This document shows positions 35,662 to 44,437 of a stretch of DNA of 64,000 nucleotides, one piece after another. Made by a program: the position numbers and the translations under genes. The first letter of the stretch is position 1; each line of letters opens with the position of its first letter. The DNA is from Burkholderiales bacterium. GTDB taxonomy: Bacteria > Pseudomonadota > Gammaproteobacteria > Burkholderiales > WYBJ01. The stretch lies in contig JALHQN010000013.1 of NCBI GenBank assembly GCA_022841915.1, positions 85,169-149,168 on the forward strand, read 5' to 3'. A model generated the notes under the pieces. That model was not told the DNA's origin. It was given only the letters and a program-made list of their open reading frames with translations, and did not search any database.

Positions 35662-35777
35662 CGTCTCTGCTCCTGGCTGGTCGCTTCGATCGTACACCGA
35701 GTGCGCGCATCGTCCGACCGAAAGAAGCGTCCGGGCCTCTGGTATTCTCGCGCTCGATTCGAAGAGGGCATTGCGCC

Positions 35778-37133
35778 ATGCATCTGCACATACTCGGCAT
35801 CTGCGGCACCTTCATGGGCGGCATTGCGGCCATCGCGCGCGAAGCCGGCCATCGCGTCACCGGCTGCGATGCCAACGTCTATCCGCCGATGAGCACTCAA
35901 CTGCAGGCGCAGGGGATAGACCTCATCGAAGGCTATGGCGCCGATCAGCTTGCCCTCGGGGCCGACGTCTACGTCATCGGCAACGTCGTCACCCGCGGAA
36001 ACGCGCTCATGGAAGAGATCCTCGACCGGGGCCTGCCCTACATCTCGGGCCCGCAGTGGCTCGCGGAGAACATCCTGCACACGCGTCGCGTCGCGGCGAT
36101 CGCCGGCACGCACGGCAAGACGACGACCACCGCGATGCTGGCGTGGATCCTGGAAAGCGCAGGGCTCGCCCCCGGTTTTCTGATCGGAGGTGCGCCGCTC
36201 AACTTCGACGTCTCCGCGCGGCTCGGCGACGCGAGCGCCCCGTTCGTCATCGAAGCCGACGAGTACGACACGGCGTTCTTCGACAAGCGCTCGAAGTTCG
36301 TCCACTACCGGCCGCGGGTGGCGGTCTTGAACAACCTCGAGTTCGACCATGCCGACATCTTCGCGGATCTGGGCGCCATTCAGACCCAGTTCCACCACCT
36401 CGTGCGCACGGTGCCGCGAGTCGGCCTGCTCGTGGTCAACGGAACGGACGCGAATCTCGCGCGGGTGCTCGAGCGCGGCTGCTATACGCCGGTCGAGCGC
36501 TTCGGCGTCGACGACGGCTGGCAAGCCGCCGCGATGGCGCCCGATGGTGCATTTCAGGTCCGCCTTGCCGGCGCGGATCTCGGTCGGCTCGCCTGGGATC
36601 TGCTCGGGCGTCACAACCAGTCGAATGCACTGGCGGCGATCGCCGCGGCGCGCTACTTCGGCGTGCCGCCTGATCGTGCCCTGACCGCCCTCGGAAAGTT
36701 TCGCAACGTCAAGCGACGTCTGGAGATCGTCGGCGAGATCGCCGGTGTCACGGTGTACGACGACTTCGCGCATCATCCGAGCGCCATCGAGACCACGCTC
36801 GCCGGTTTGCGACGCAAGGTGGGCGCGGCGCGGATCATCGCCGTGCTCGAGCCGCGCTCGAACACGATGAAGCTCGGGATCTGGAAGGACGCTCTGGCGA
36901 TGAGCCTCGATGCGGCCGACAGCGTGTTCTGCTATGGAAACGGCATGGGCTGGGACGTGCAGGGTGCGATGTCGGCGCTCGGCGCCAAAGCCTGTGTCGT
37001 CGAAGCGTTCGACGATTTGGTGGAACGCATCGCCGCCGACGCGCGGCCGGGCGACCATGTGCTGGTGATGAGCAACGGCGGCTTCAACGGACTGCATCGC
37101 AAGCTCGTGGAACGTCTGGAAAAAAAATCCTGA
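35778..37133 (+). CDS. mpl: UDP-N-acetylmuramate:L-alanyl-gamma-D-glutamyl-meso-diaminopimelate ligase
   Basis: 451 residues, the family length. Mpl joins recycled murein tripeptide to UDP-MurNAc, using ATP, in cytoplasmic peptidoglycan recycling. The start MHLHILGICGTFMGG is typical. The P-loop GTHGKTTTT is at residues 111-119. EADEYDTAFFDKRSKF and the HNQSNALAA segment are also characteristic. The C-terminal ligase domain has YDDFAHHPSAI, and LEPRSNTMKLGI near the end. It is followed by an intrinsic terminator at 37243-37273 and stands alone. Confidence 0.95.
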   Translation: MHLHILGICGTFMGGIAAIAREAGHRVTGCDANVYPPMSTQLQAQGIDLIEGYGADQLALGADVYVIGNVVTRGNALMEEILDRGLPYISGPQWLAENILHTRRVAAIAGTHGKTTTTAMLAWILESAGLAPGFLIGGAPLNFDVSARLGDASAPFVIEADEYDTAFFDKRSKFVHYRPRVAVLNNLEFDHADIFADLGAIQTQFHHLVRTVPRVGLLVVNGTDANLARVLERGCYTPVERFGVDDGWQAAAMAPDGAFQVRLAGADLGRLAWDLLGRHNQSNALAAIAAARYFGVPPDRALTALGKFRNVKRRLEIVGEIAGVTVYDDFAHHPSAIETTLAGLRRKVGAARIIAVLEPRSNTMKLGIWKDALAMSLDAADSVFCYGNGMGWDVQGAMSALGAKACVVEAFDDLVERIAADARPGDHVLVMSNGGFNGLHRKLVERLEKKS

Positions 37134-37242
37134 TATTGCGGAACTGCGGGTGAGGGGGGGTCTCTAAACTGCCCTTAGGTGAAAACGTGGCTGCACGACG
37201 AGCGCTTTGCTAGATGCCTCGACGTGAAGCCCGCGAGCTCGG

Positions 37243-37273
37243 GGGGCTACCGATCAAGTAGCCCCTTCTTCTT
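37243..37273 (+). terminator. Intrinsic terminator after mpl
   Basis: An 8-bp stem (GGGGCTAC / GTAGCCCC) with the loop CGATCAA is followed directly by TTCTTCTT, the classic hairpin plus T-rich tract. It lies 110 bp after the mpl stop and upstream of the arginase gene. Confidence 0.8.
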
Positions 37274-37353
37274 GGGTGAACCGGCGCCGAGATCCGGAAC
37301 ACCTGGACGTGACGCCACCGGCCACAAGCCGGCGAGTGCATGGAGACAATGCA

Positions 37354-38298
37354 ATGACCCGATCTGCAGCAAGCCGCGTTCGTAACGAGCGCATACGCCT
37401 CATGGGTGTCCGCAGCGGCATCGGCGGGCGCGATCCTGGCGCCTCGGGCGCCGCGGATGACCTCAAAGCCGCTGGGCTCGCATGCCGCTTGTCCGCGGGC
37501 GGACTCGATGCGCAGTGGGGCGAGGTATTCCAGGCACCGCACAAGACGGCGAGCGATCCGACAGCAGCGATGATCCAGCTCAATCCGCTCGTCGCCGCGG
37601 CGGTATGCGCAGCAGGTAGCTCGGGCGCCACGCCGTTCGTGATCGGCGGTGATCATTCGTGCGCGGTCGGCACCTGGAGCGGGGTATATGCGGCGAATCG
37701 GACGCGCGGACCGCTGGGCCTGCTGTGGATCGATGCGCATCTGGACAGTCATACCCCCGAGACGTCCCACACTGGACTGATCTACGGCATGCCCCTGGCT
37801 GCCTTGCTGGGGCATGGCGATGTGCCCTTCACGGACTGCCTGGTGCCCGGCCCCAAGCTGCTGCCGGAGCACGTCTGCGTGTTCGGTGCCCGCAGCTACG
37901 AACCCGAAGAGCGGGCGCTGCTCGACCGCATCGGCGTGCGTGTGATCGGTATGGCGGAAATCCAGCAGCGCGGGGTCGTCGAGTCGCTCGATGAAGCGCT
38001 GCGCATCGTGCGTCGTGCGCAGGGTGGCTACGGCATCACCATCGACATGGACGCGCTCGATCCGCGCGACGCACCGGGCGTGGGTACGCCAGCAGCCGGT
38101 GGTTTGCGGGCTGCGGAGCTGGTGCCCGCATTGCAAGTCGTCGGCGAAGACGATGCGCTGCGCGGTCTCGAGATTGCCGAGTACAACCCACGGCGGGATC
38201 GCCGAGGGGTCACTCGCCAGCACGTCATGTCGCTGGCAGCGAGTGTGCTGGGTGCGCGGGTCGGGCACGCCACGGGGCGGTCGAGCAGGGTCGCATGA
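37354..38298 (+). CDS. Arginase/agmatinase family (ureohydrolase) protein
   Basis: 314 residues from ATG 37354, with GGAGA upstream. The binuclear Mn site is complete: GGDHS, DAHLDSH, and DMDALDP. The rest fits arginase (LLWIDAHLD, HTGLIYGMPLAALLG, LEIAEYNP). It hydrolyses a guanidino compound, arginine being the likeliest, to urea and an amine. It could supply ornithine; the decarboxylase at 61235 might use the same pool, but the two genes are not linked. Exact substrate preference cannot be read from sequence. Confidence 0.9.
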   Translation: MTRSAASRVRNERIRLMGVRSGIGGRDPGASGAADDLKAAGLACRLSAGGLDAQWGEVFQAPHKTASDPTAAMIQLNPLVAAAVCAAGSSGATPFVIGGDHSCAVGTWSGVYAANRTRGPLGLLWIDAHLDSHTPETSHTGLIYGMPLAALLGHGDVPFTDCLVPGPKLLPEHVCVFGARSYEPEERALLDRIGVRVIGMAEIQQRGVVESLDEALRIVRRAQGGYGITIDMDALDPRDAPGVGTPAAGGLRAAELVPALQVVGEDDALRGLEIAEYNPRRDRRGVTRQHVMSLAASVLGARVGHATGRSSRVA

Positions 38299-38322
38299 TG
38301 CGACGGGCTTGAACAGCGCGCA

Positions 38323-39507
38323 TCAGAGGTGCAATCGGCCTCGGCGCGCGTAGGCCAGCACGGCCATGCCGACGACGAAGGCGATGCCGACGTTCCAGAG
38401 CGCGCAGCCTGCGGTCACCAGAGCGACGAACCGCTCGGCCTTGTTCTCGCCCAGATCGCCGGCGCCCAGCGCGAGCTGCGCGCCGGTCAGAAAGAGAATC
38501 ACGCCGAGGAGCGCCGTCGGGAACACCTGCAGCAGTACGTGCACCGAATCGGCACCGAACAAGGCGAGCAAAACAAGCACAGTGCCGAGGATGATGGCCG
38601 CACCTCCGGTGCGCGCCCCGAAGCGAATGTGGCCCGCCATGCCGCCTGCGCCGTGGCACATCGGCACGCCGCCTACCGTGGCACCCAGCAGATTCATCCA
38701 GCCGGTGCTCATCGCAACGCCCCGCTCGCTTACCGGGCGATCCGGAAACAGCCGGTTGTTTTCGTCCGTGATGGCAATCACGGCGTTGCCGAGCGTAAGC
38801 GGCATCTGCGGCAGGGCGAGGAAGAAGAGCCCGACCATCCAGTCGTTCCAGCTCAGTGTGTCCAGCGCAAATGTCGGCGGTCGGAACCCGGTCGACACCG
38901 AGAGCAACTGCGCAATGAGCGCGGGCTCGCGCGCAATGCCCCAGATCGCGCCGAAGGCGAGCAGGGCGAACATGGCCGGAAAGGTTCGATACGACAGCAG
39001 GAAGATCGTTCCGCCCAGCGCGATAGCGCCGAGCCACCAGTCCTCGGACATCATGCGCATGCCTTGCAGCATGAAGCCTAGCCCCAAGCCGAGCACGATT
39101 CCCGTAACCACCGGCGCACCGATCAAACGGCATATCTTCTGCACCGCGCCGGTCATGGCGAGCACCAGCCACAGGATTCCGGTCACCACGCCTGCGGCGT
39201 AGACGGCATTGGGGGTGATCAGCAGGGTTTGCGCGGCCTGCGTGGTGGCGACGGCACCGATGGCCTTCATGGGCTGCACGGGAAACGGCGTGCGATAGAT
39301 CAGTCCGCACGCGATCGCGGCGACGCCGAACGCGAACAGCATGCCGTGCGGATCGATGCCGAGTACGCTGATATAGGCCACCACGAACGGGATCAGCGTG
39401 CCGAGGTCGCCGAACGCTCCGGCCCACTCCATGCGGTCGAAGCGATTGGCTGGCGGGCTCGACGACTCCTTGGCTGCACCCTCAGTGGACTGTGAGGTCT
39501 TGTTCAT
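38323..39507 (-). CDS. MOT1-family molybdate/sulfate transporter
   Basis: 394 residues from ATG 39507; a TTG five codons earlier is less likely. It has about ten membrane helices. The two MOT1 signatures are clear: AFGDLGTLIPFVVAY with PFPVQPMKAIGAVATTQA in the first half, and LPQMPLTLGNAVIAI in the second, followed by MCHGAGGMAGH. MOT1 proteins take up molybdate, and some relatives sulfate. Molybdate uptake would suit an organism with molybdenum- and selenium-dependent enzymes such as formate dehydrogenase, but none is in the window. It converges on the arginase gene. Confidence 0.88.
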   Translation of the reverse strand: MNKTSQSTEGAAKESSSPPANRFDRMEWAGAFGDLGTLIPFVVAYISVLGIDPHGMLFAFGVAAIACGLIYRTPFPVQPMKAIGAVATTQAAQTLLITPNAVYAAGVVTGILWLVLAMTGAVQKICRLIGAPVVTGIVLGLGLGFMLQGMRMMSEDWWLGAIALGGTIFLLSYRTFPAMFALLAFGAIWGIAREPALIAQLLSVSTGFRPPTFALDTLSWNDWMVGLFFLALPQMPLTLGNAVIAITDENNRLFPDRPVSERGVAMSTGWMNLLGATVGGVPMCHGAGGMAGHIRFGARTGGAAIILGTVLVLLALFGADSVHVLLQVFPTALLGVILFLTGAQLALGAGDLGENKAERFVALVTAGCALWNVGIAFVVGMAVLAYARRGRLHL

Positions 39508-39543
39508 CGTCGGGTCAGTCAAGCACGCGCCGTGCCGCTTGCA

Positions 39544-40011
39544 TCAGGGTTGAAGTTCCGTCAGACGAGCCTCGATCCGGCCATTGGTCACGAGCAAGTG
39601 CGCGACCGAGATCGGTAACCGGAACCGTCGCGGGCCGGCGCTGCCCGGATTGACGTACAAGATGCCGTCCCGGTGTTCGACCAGCGGCCGGTGCGAGTGG
39701 CCGAAGACCACGACGTCGGCGCCGCAACGGGCCGGGTCGAGCGCAAGCGTCGCAAGATCGTGCACGACCAGGATGCTCACGTGCTCGACCTGCAGCAGCG
39801 TCGAGTGAGGCAGCGTTCGCGCCCATTCGCCCGCGTCGTTGTTGCCGCGGACGGCCGTCACGGGTGCGATGCCTTGCAGCTCGGCCAGCACGTGCGGTCC
39901 GCACACGTCGCCCGCGTGGACGATGTGCGTGCTTCCGTGCATCGCAAGTGCTGCCTGCGCGCGCAGCAGATCGTGCGTGTCGGAGATGAGGCCGACGCGC
40001 AGGGCGGTCAT
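39544..40011 (-). CDS. YfcE-type metallophosphoesterase
   Basis: 155 residues. Dimetal-binding motifs are complete: ISDTHD near the start, HAGDVCG, RGNND, VVHD, and GHSHRP near the end, followed by NPGSAGPRR. This subgroup hydrolyses phosphodiesters or small phosphoesters with Mn or Ni. ATG 40011 was chosen because it starts directly before the first beta strand; a longer version has an Arg-rich, non-family leader. It lies 58 bp behind the hydrolase gene on the same strand. Confidence 0.9.
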   Translation of the reverse strand: MTALRVGLISDTHDLLRAQAALAMHGSTHIVHAGDVCGPHVLAELQGIAPVTAVRGNNDAGEWARTLPHSTLLQVEHVSILVVHDLATLALDPARCGADVVVFGHSHRPLVEHRDGILYVNPGSAGPRRFRLPISVAHLLVTNGRIEARLTELQP

Positions 40012-40069
40012 GCGCCCGGCTGCTGCCGATCGAGGACGAGCCCATCGGGCCCTGCCGCGGACAGATCGC

Positions 40070-40855
40070 TCATGCGTGCCGCTCGATGAAGATGGCCACG
40101 GCCGCATTGAAGGCTTCGGGCTGTTCGGCATTCGACAGGTGCGCGGCGCGCGGGAGAATGGTCAGTTCCGATCCAGGCATGTGCTCGTGTATCTCTCGCG
40201 CCATTTGCGGCGGTGTGCCCGGATCGTGCTCGCCGACGATGACGAGCGTGGGGCATTCGATCTCGTGCAGCCGCTGCGTGAGGTTGATCTGCGGGATCGC
40301 ATGACAGCAGCCGATGAAGCCGGCCACGGGTGTGGAGCGGATCGCCTCGGCAATGTCGTTCACGATGGGGGCGCCGCTCCTGCGGAAGGGCTCGGTGAAC
40401 CAGCGCTCCAGCATGGCCGGGACGATCGGCTCCATGCCCGCCGCGGTGGCGAGTTCGATGCGGGTCTGCCAGGGGGGCAGGGCTTCGGCGGGATAGCGGC
40501 TGGTCGTGTCGGCCAGGGTCAGCGTCTGGAAGATACCCGGGTACTTGAGCGCGAAGGTCTGCCCGATCATGCCGCCCATGGACAAGCCGACCCAATGACA
40601 GCCTTCGATGCCAAGCGCCTCGAAGAGCGCCTTGGCGTCGTCGGCCAGTCCGTCGAGTGTGTAAGGCCCCGGGGGCGCGCTGCTCGCACCGTGTCCGCGC
40701 GTATCGTAGCAAAGCACCTTGTAGTGTTTCGAGAATGCGGCGATTTGCGGCGCCCACATGCGTGTGTCGCACGCGAGCGAGTGGCTGAACACGAGCCAGG
40801 GGCCCTCGCCGTGGATCGTGTAGTGGGTGTCGATGTCGTTGGTTCGGATCTTCAT
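40070..40855 (-). CDS. Alpha/beta hydrolase, 3-oxoadipate enol-lactonase-like
   Basis: 261 residues. An alpha/beta hydrolase with oxyanion segment FSHSLACDTRMW, the nucleophile elbow GLSMGG (Ser92), the acid in VGEHDPGTPP and the late His in RAAHLSNAEQPEAFN. Overall it resembles PcaD-type enol-lactonases of the beta-ketoadipate pathway. No other pca gene is nearby, so the true substrate could be another lactone or ester. Confidence 0.82.
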   Translation of the reverse strand: MKIRTNDIDTHYTIHGEGPWLVFSHSLACDTRMWAPQIAAFSKHYKVLCYDTRGHGASSAPPGPYTLDGLADDAKALFEALGIEGCHWVGLSMGGMIGQTFALKYPGIFQTLTLADTTSRYPAEALPPWQTRIELATAAGMEPIVPAMLERWFTEPFRRSGAPIVNDIAEAIRSTPVAGFIGCCHAIPQINLTQRLHEIECPTLVIVGEHDPGTPPQMAREIHEHMPGSELTILPRAAHLSNAEQPEAFNAAVAIFIERHA

Positions 40856-40909
40856 GGCTGCTCCTTTGGCGGCGCCTGCGAAGCGACCACGGCGCTTCAG
40901 TGCGCTGCC

Positions 40910-42061
40910 TTACTCGTTCAGGCCGAGCGTGATTTGCTGTTCGATCTTCTCGCCGCCGCGAACGATGGTGATGGGCACGGTCTCGCCGGGCTGGTGCTGT
41001 TCGAGCAGGCCGAGCAAGTCGTCGAGCGTCTTCACCGGCTTGCCGGCGAGGCCGACGATGATGTCGCCGACCACGATACTGCCGTCGGGCGCTCGCATGA
41101 AGGGCCGCAATCCCAGTCTTTGAGCGGGACCATCGGGCAGCACCCCGGCCACGGCGACGCCTTCGGGCAGCTTGAGGGCTCGCTGCAAATTCGGCGGCGC
41201 GGCCTGGATGCCGATCGCCGGACGGATGAATTTGCCGTCCCGGATGAGGCGCGGCACGATGCGGTTGACTTCGTCGGAGGGAATGGCGAAGCCGATGCCC
41301 GCCGAAGCGCCCGAGGGGCTGTAGATGGCCGTGTTGACGCCGATGAGCCGTCCGGCGGAATCGATCAAGGGGCCGCCCGAATTGCCGGGGTTGATGGCGG
41401 CATCGGTCTGGATCACGCCGCGGATGGTGCGCTGATTGGCCGACTCGATCTCCCGATTGAGGGCGCTCACGATGCCCGTCGTCAGCGATTGGTCGAGGCC
41501 GAACGGATTGCCGATCGCGTAGACCTTCTGGCCGACTTGCAGATCCTGGCTCACGCCGATCATGATGGGGCTGATCTTTTCCTTGGGCGCATCGATGCGC
41601 AGCACCGCCAGGTCGCGGTCGGGAAAGGCGCCGACCAGGGTGGCGCGCCAGGTCGTCTGATCCTGCAGGGTGACCTGCGCTCCGCTCGCCCCTTCGATGA
41701 CATGAAAATTGGTGACGATGTGGCCGCGCTCGTCCCACATGAAGCCCGTGCCCGTGCCCCGAGGCACCTGGGTGATGTCGGTCGAGAAGAAGTTGCGTTG
41801 CGCGGCCAGGGTGGTGATGTGCACCACCGAGGGCGATACCGCCTTGAAGACCGCGATGTTGTTCTGTTCGTCGGCGGCCAGGTCCCCGCGGGCAGCGACC
41901 GGTCGAGGAATGGCTTCGGGCTTCGGTGCCGGGGGCACGAAGGCCTCCCACGGTCTGAACCACCACAGTCCGAACAGGACGACGATGATCAGAAGCAATT
42001 TGCCGGCGGCTGCGCCGCGCTCGCGCCGTGGCGCCGTGTGCGTTGTTCGCATCTTGTTCAT
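40910..42061 (-). CDS. HtrA/DegP-like membrane-anchored serine protease with one PDZ domain
   Basis: 383 residues from ATG 42061, which has AAGGA upstream. One N-terminal membrane helix (LLLIIVVLFGLWWF, about residues 22-35) anchors it with the protease outside. The trypsin-like domain has His120 (TNFHVIE), Asp150 (DRDLAVL) and Ser228 (NPGNSGGPL), a complete triad. One PDZ domain follows (GVLPDGPAQRLGLRP, VGDIIVGLAGKPV). One PDZ plus an anchor is the DegS-like layout, though here it more likely degrades damaged envelope proteins. It is divergent from the unknown exported protein at 42453. Confidence 0.92.
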   Translation of the reverse strand: MNKMRTTHTAPRRERGAAAGKLLLIIVVLFGLWWFRPWEAFVPPAPKPEAIPRPVAARGDLAADEQNNIAVFKAVSPSVVHITTLAAQRNFFSTDITQVPRGTGTGFMWDERGHIVTNFHVIEGASGAQVTLQDQTTWRATLVGAFPDRDLAVLRIDAPKEKISPIMIGVSQDLQVGQKVYAIGNPFGLDQSLTTGIVSALNREIESANQRTIRGVIQTDAAINPGNSGGPLIDSAGRLIGVNTAIYSPSGASAGIGFAIPSDEVNRIVPRLIRDGKFIRPAIGIQAAPPNLQRALKLPEGVAVAGVLPDGPAQRLGLRPFMRAPDGSIVVGDIIVGLAGKPVKTLDDLLGLLEQHQPGETVPITIVRGGEKIEQQITLGLNE

Positions 42062-42452
42062 GCGCGGTGATCCTTGTGTTCGTGCCGTGGCGAGGAGCGC
42101 CGGCACGCGCGTCGCCTGATGAGAAAATCGTGCCCGCCCGAGCGCGATCCGATCGGTGGGAGGGGCCGCCTAAGCATACACCGGACGGGGATCCTGCGAT
42201 CGACCGGCGGGCCGGCGCTCGATCGCCCGACATGTCTTGGGCGATGCCCTGGCATGCCGATCTTCGAAGCGATTCGCCGCCACGGCATCCGTCTGGATGC
42301 CACGCGGGGCGATGGCCCGGCGGCCACGCGGATTCGATTTCGGGGTCGTGCTTGGACGCCTGCCTGCAAAGACTTGCGAGCCGCACGAGACTTTGCAGGG
42401 CGCGCCTCGCTAGAATCCGCACTTACGTAGCCTTTTGCCCACGGAGTCGAGC
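42062..42452. other. Divergent intergenic region with a large palindrome
   Basis: This 391-bp spacer lies between the HtrA gene and the unknown exported protein. No credible gene is inside. A strong imperfect palindrome is at 42363-42399 and a TAGAAT -10-like hexamer at 42411. Confidence 0.55.
42363..42399. promoter_or_regulatory. Palindrome upstream of the exported protein gene
   Basis: Nine perfect pairs (CCTGCAAAG / CTTTGCAGG), an A-A mismatch, then CT/AG and further partial pairing around AGCC. It ends 12 bp before a TAGAAT hexamer and could be an operator or an RNA hairpin. No protein is known to bind it. Confidence 0.4.
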
Positions 42453-43598
42453 TTGACGTTTCTTCGCGCCACCACGACCGGCACCGGTCATGCCTACCGG
42501 TATCCCAAGTTTGCAGGCACGGTTGCACTGATGCTTGCCTTTGCCTTGCCGGCAACGGCGGCGCCCTTGAGCGCCGACGGCATCGCCCGCGTTTTGGCAG
42601 GTCTGGAGACGACCGTGCCGGCGGGAGTGCCGATGCGCGCATCGAATCTCGTCGACTATGCGAGCAAGGCGACCGCGCGCTGGCAGGAGTACGAACGGCG
42701 CATCGGCGGGCCCATGCAGAAGTGGGCGCAGAGCGAACTCGTCGCGGCCCCGGGCGCCACGATCTTCTATCCGTTTTCAGGGCCGGACTTCGCGACGGTG
42801 CAGCGCATGTACCCGGATGCGGGGCGATACGTCCTGGTGGCCATGCAGCGTGCGGAAGCGCCGCCGGCGCTGGATCGTGCCAGTGCCGAGGATCTCGCCG
42901 CCTTCATGGGTCGCTTCGCCGAAGCCTGGAAGCAGTTCGCACAGATCGGTTTCTTCCGCACTCTGGACCTCGACGAAGAGGCGAAGCAGCAGGGACTCAG
43001 AGCCGGGACGATCGCGCCCTTGCTCGCCTTCGCCGCACGCTCGGGCTATACGATCGTCGCGGTGGAGCCGGTCAGAGTCAACGCCAGCGGATCGGATCTG
43101 GAGATTCATCCTGGTCCGCGCAGCGATCGATCGACCTGGAATTCGGTGCGGATCTCGCTGCAGTCGGGCAATCGCAAGGTGCTGCTCGACTACGTCCGCA
43201 TGAATCTGTCGGATGCTGCTCTGGCCGAAGCGCCCGAGCAGCGGGCCTGGGTCGAGGGCATGGCGGCCCATCGTACTGTGCTCAAGGCAGCGTCCCATCT
43301 GCTGCAAACTCCGCGCTTTGCCATCGTGCGTGACGCTTTGCTGCAGCGGGCGCCGAGCATACTCCAGGATGAAACGGGGATCGAATACACGGCGCTGCTG
43401 AAGGGCTTCGACGTCAAGCTGTACGGACGCTTCACCAAGCCCCATGCCTTGTTCAATCAGGATGCGCAGAAAGCGCTCGCGCGGGCCTACCAGGAGCAGG
43501 CCGACGTCAAGCCGCTTTCGTTCAGGGTGAGCTATCAGCGCCAGCCCGAGGCCAATCTTCAGGTGGCCAATCGCGCTCGCCGGACAAGCGCTCAGTAA
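42453..43598 (+). CDS. Exported protein of unknown function
   Basis: About 381 residues from TTG 42453, which has CGGAG 6 nt upstream; TTG 42435 and the ATG at the signal core are alternatives. A signal peptide (ALMLAFALPATAA) is followed by a mixed soluble domain. Recognisable stretches are APGATIFYPFSGPDF and LLDYVRMNLSDA, but I cannot place the family. The sequence looks like an enzyme-sized periplasmic domain without lipobox, membrane anchor or Cys pair. Long-range palindrome and divergence from the HtrA protease suggest regulated envelope function, which is inference only. Confidence 0.72.
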   Translation: MTFLRATTTGTGHAYRYPKFAGTVALMLAFALPATAAPLSADGIARVLAGLETTVPAGVPMRASNLVDYASKATARWQEYERRIGGPMQKWAQSELVAAPGATIFYPFSGPDFATVQRMYPDAGRYVLVAMQRAEAPPALDRASAEDLAAFMGRFAEAWKQFAQIGFFRTLDLDEEAKQQGLRAGTIAPLLAFAARSGYTIVAVEPVRVNASGSDLEIHPGPRSDRSTWNSVRISLQSGNRKVLLDYVRMNLSDAALAEAPEQRAWVEGMAAHRTVLKAASHLLQTPRFAIVRDALLQRAPSILQDETGIEYTALLKGFDVKLYGRFTKPHALFNQDAQKALARAYQEQADVKPLSFRVSYQRQPEANLQVANRARRTSAQ

Positions 43599-43642
43599 GG
43601 CTTCGCGGCGGCACTTTCAGCGACCGACCTTATCGGAGCGGT

Positions 43643-44281
43643 TCAGCCGTCGGGCAGTTCGTCCAACGCGTGCGCGAGATGCGCGACGTCGGCCCAGCAA
43701 TGCACTTCCCAGCGGCCCGGCGTGATTTCGAGCCAGTTCACGCCGCAATTCGGAATGCCGTAATCACGCGGTGCTGCGAGCCCCAGCTCGCGAGCATGGC
43801 GGTAGACCATGTCGAGCACGCCGCCGTGGGTGAAAACCAGCACCTGTTCGCCTTGATGGCGCTCCACGATGCGCTTCACGGCCCCCAGGGAGCGATCGAA
43901 GAAAAAGCGCAGGCTCTCGCCGGTTTCGAAATCGAAATCAGGATCCTTCTCGTGGAAGCGCACGTAGTGTTCCGGATACCGGGTCTTCACCTCGGTGTAG
44001 AGCATGCGCTCGAAGATCCCGTAGTGACGCTCCCGCAGGTCGGGATCAAACTGCAGGGGCAGGGCGAGCTTGTGGGCGCTGGGCTCGGCGGTTTGACGCA
44101 CCCGCATCAGATCGCTCGAGTAGATCGCGGTGAAGTCGTGTTTGCACAGCACGGCCGCAGCGGCATGGGCCTGCTTGAGCCCCACCGGACTCAGCGGGAT
44201 GTCGGTCTGGCCTTGAACGCGGCCCTCGGCGTTCCATTCGGTCTCGCCGTGGCGCACCAGGCATAGGCGGGTGATAGGCAT
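43643..44281 (-). CDS. Histidine phosphatase (phosphoglycerate mutase-like) family protein
   Basis: 212 residues from ATG 44281, with GGAGGA upstream. The catalytic RHG motif is LVRHGETEWN near residue 8. The second His lies in FTHGGVLD, and the Arg/Glu pair in YSSDLMRVRQTAEP and DLRERHYGIFE is intact. Members remove phosphate from sugars, nucleotides or cofactors through a phosphohistidine. Cytoplasmic. The substrate cannot be told from sequence. It is divergent from the TPP enzyme gene. Confidence 0.9.
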   Translation of the reverse strand: MPITRLCLVRHGETEWNAEGRVQGQTDIPLSPVGLKQAHAAAAVLCKHDFTAIYSSDLMRVRQTAEPSAHKLALPLQFDPDLRERHYGIFERMLYTEVKTRYPEHYVRFHEKDPDFDFETGESLRFFFDRSLGAVKRIVERHQGEQVLVFTHGGVLDMVYRHARELGLAAPRDYGIPNCGVNWLEITPGRWEVHCWADVAHLAHALDELPDG

Positions 44282-44437
44282 AGGGGGTCGTCCTCCGTTT
44301 GCAGTTGCATATTGGATCGCTTTCGCGCCTGGCGCACAATAGCGGCGGCGGAGGCGAGCTAGGCGGTTCGGAACCTGGCAGTTCCGGGCCTTCGCCCTCC
44401 GGATCATCACCACGCTTGCATGGGCAAAGGAGAGGCT

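Noticed and set aside
40008..42422. Long minus-strand frame over the hydrolase and protease genes
   Set aside because: It is out of frame with two clear genes on the same strand and has no recognisable domain.
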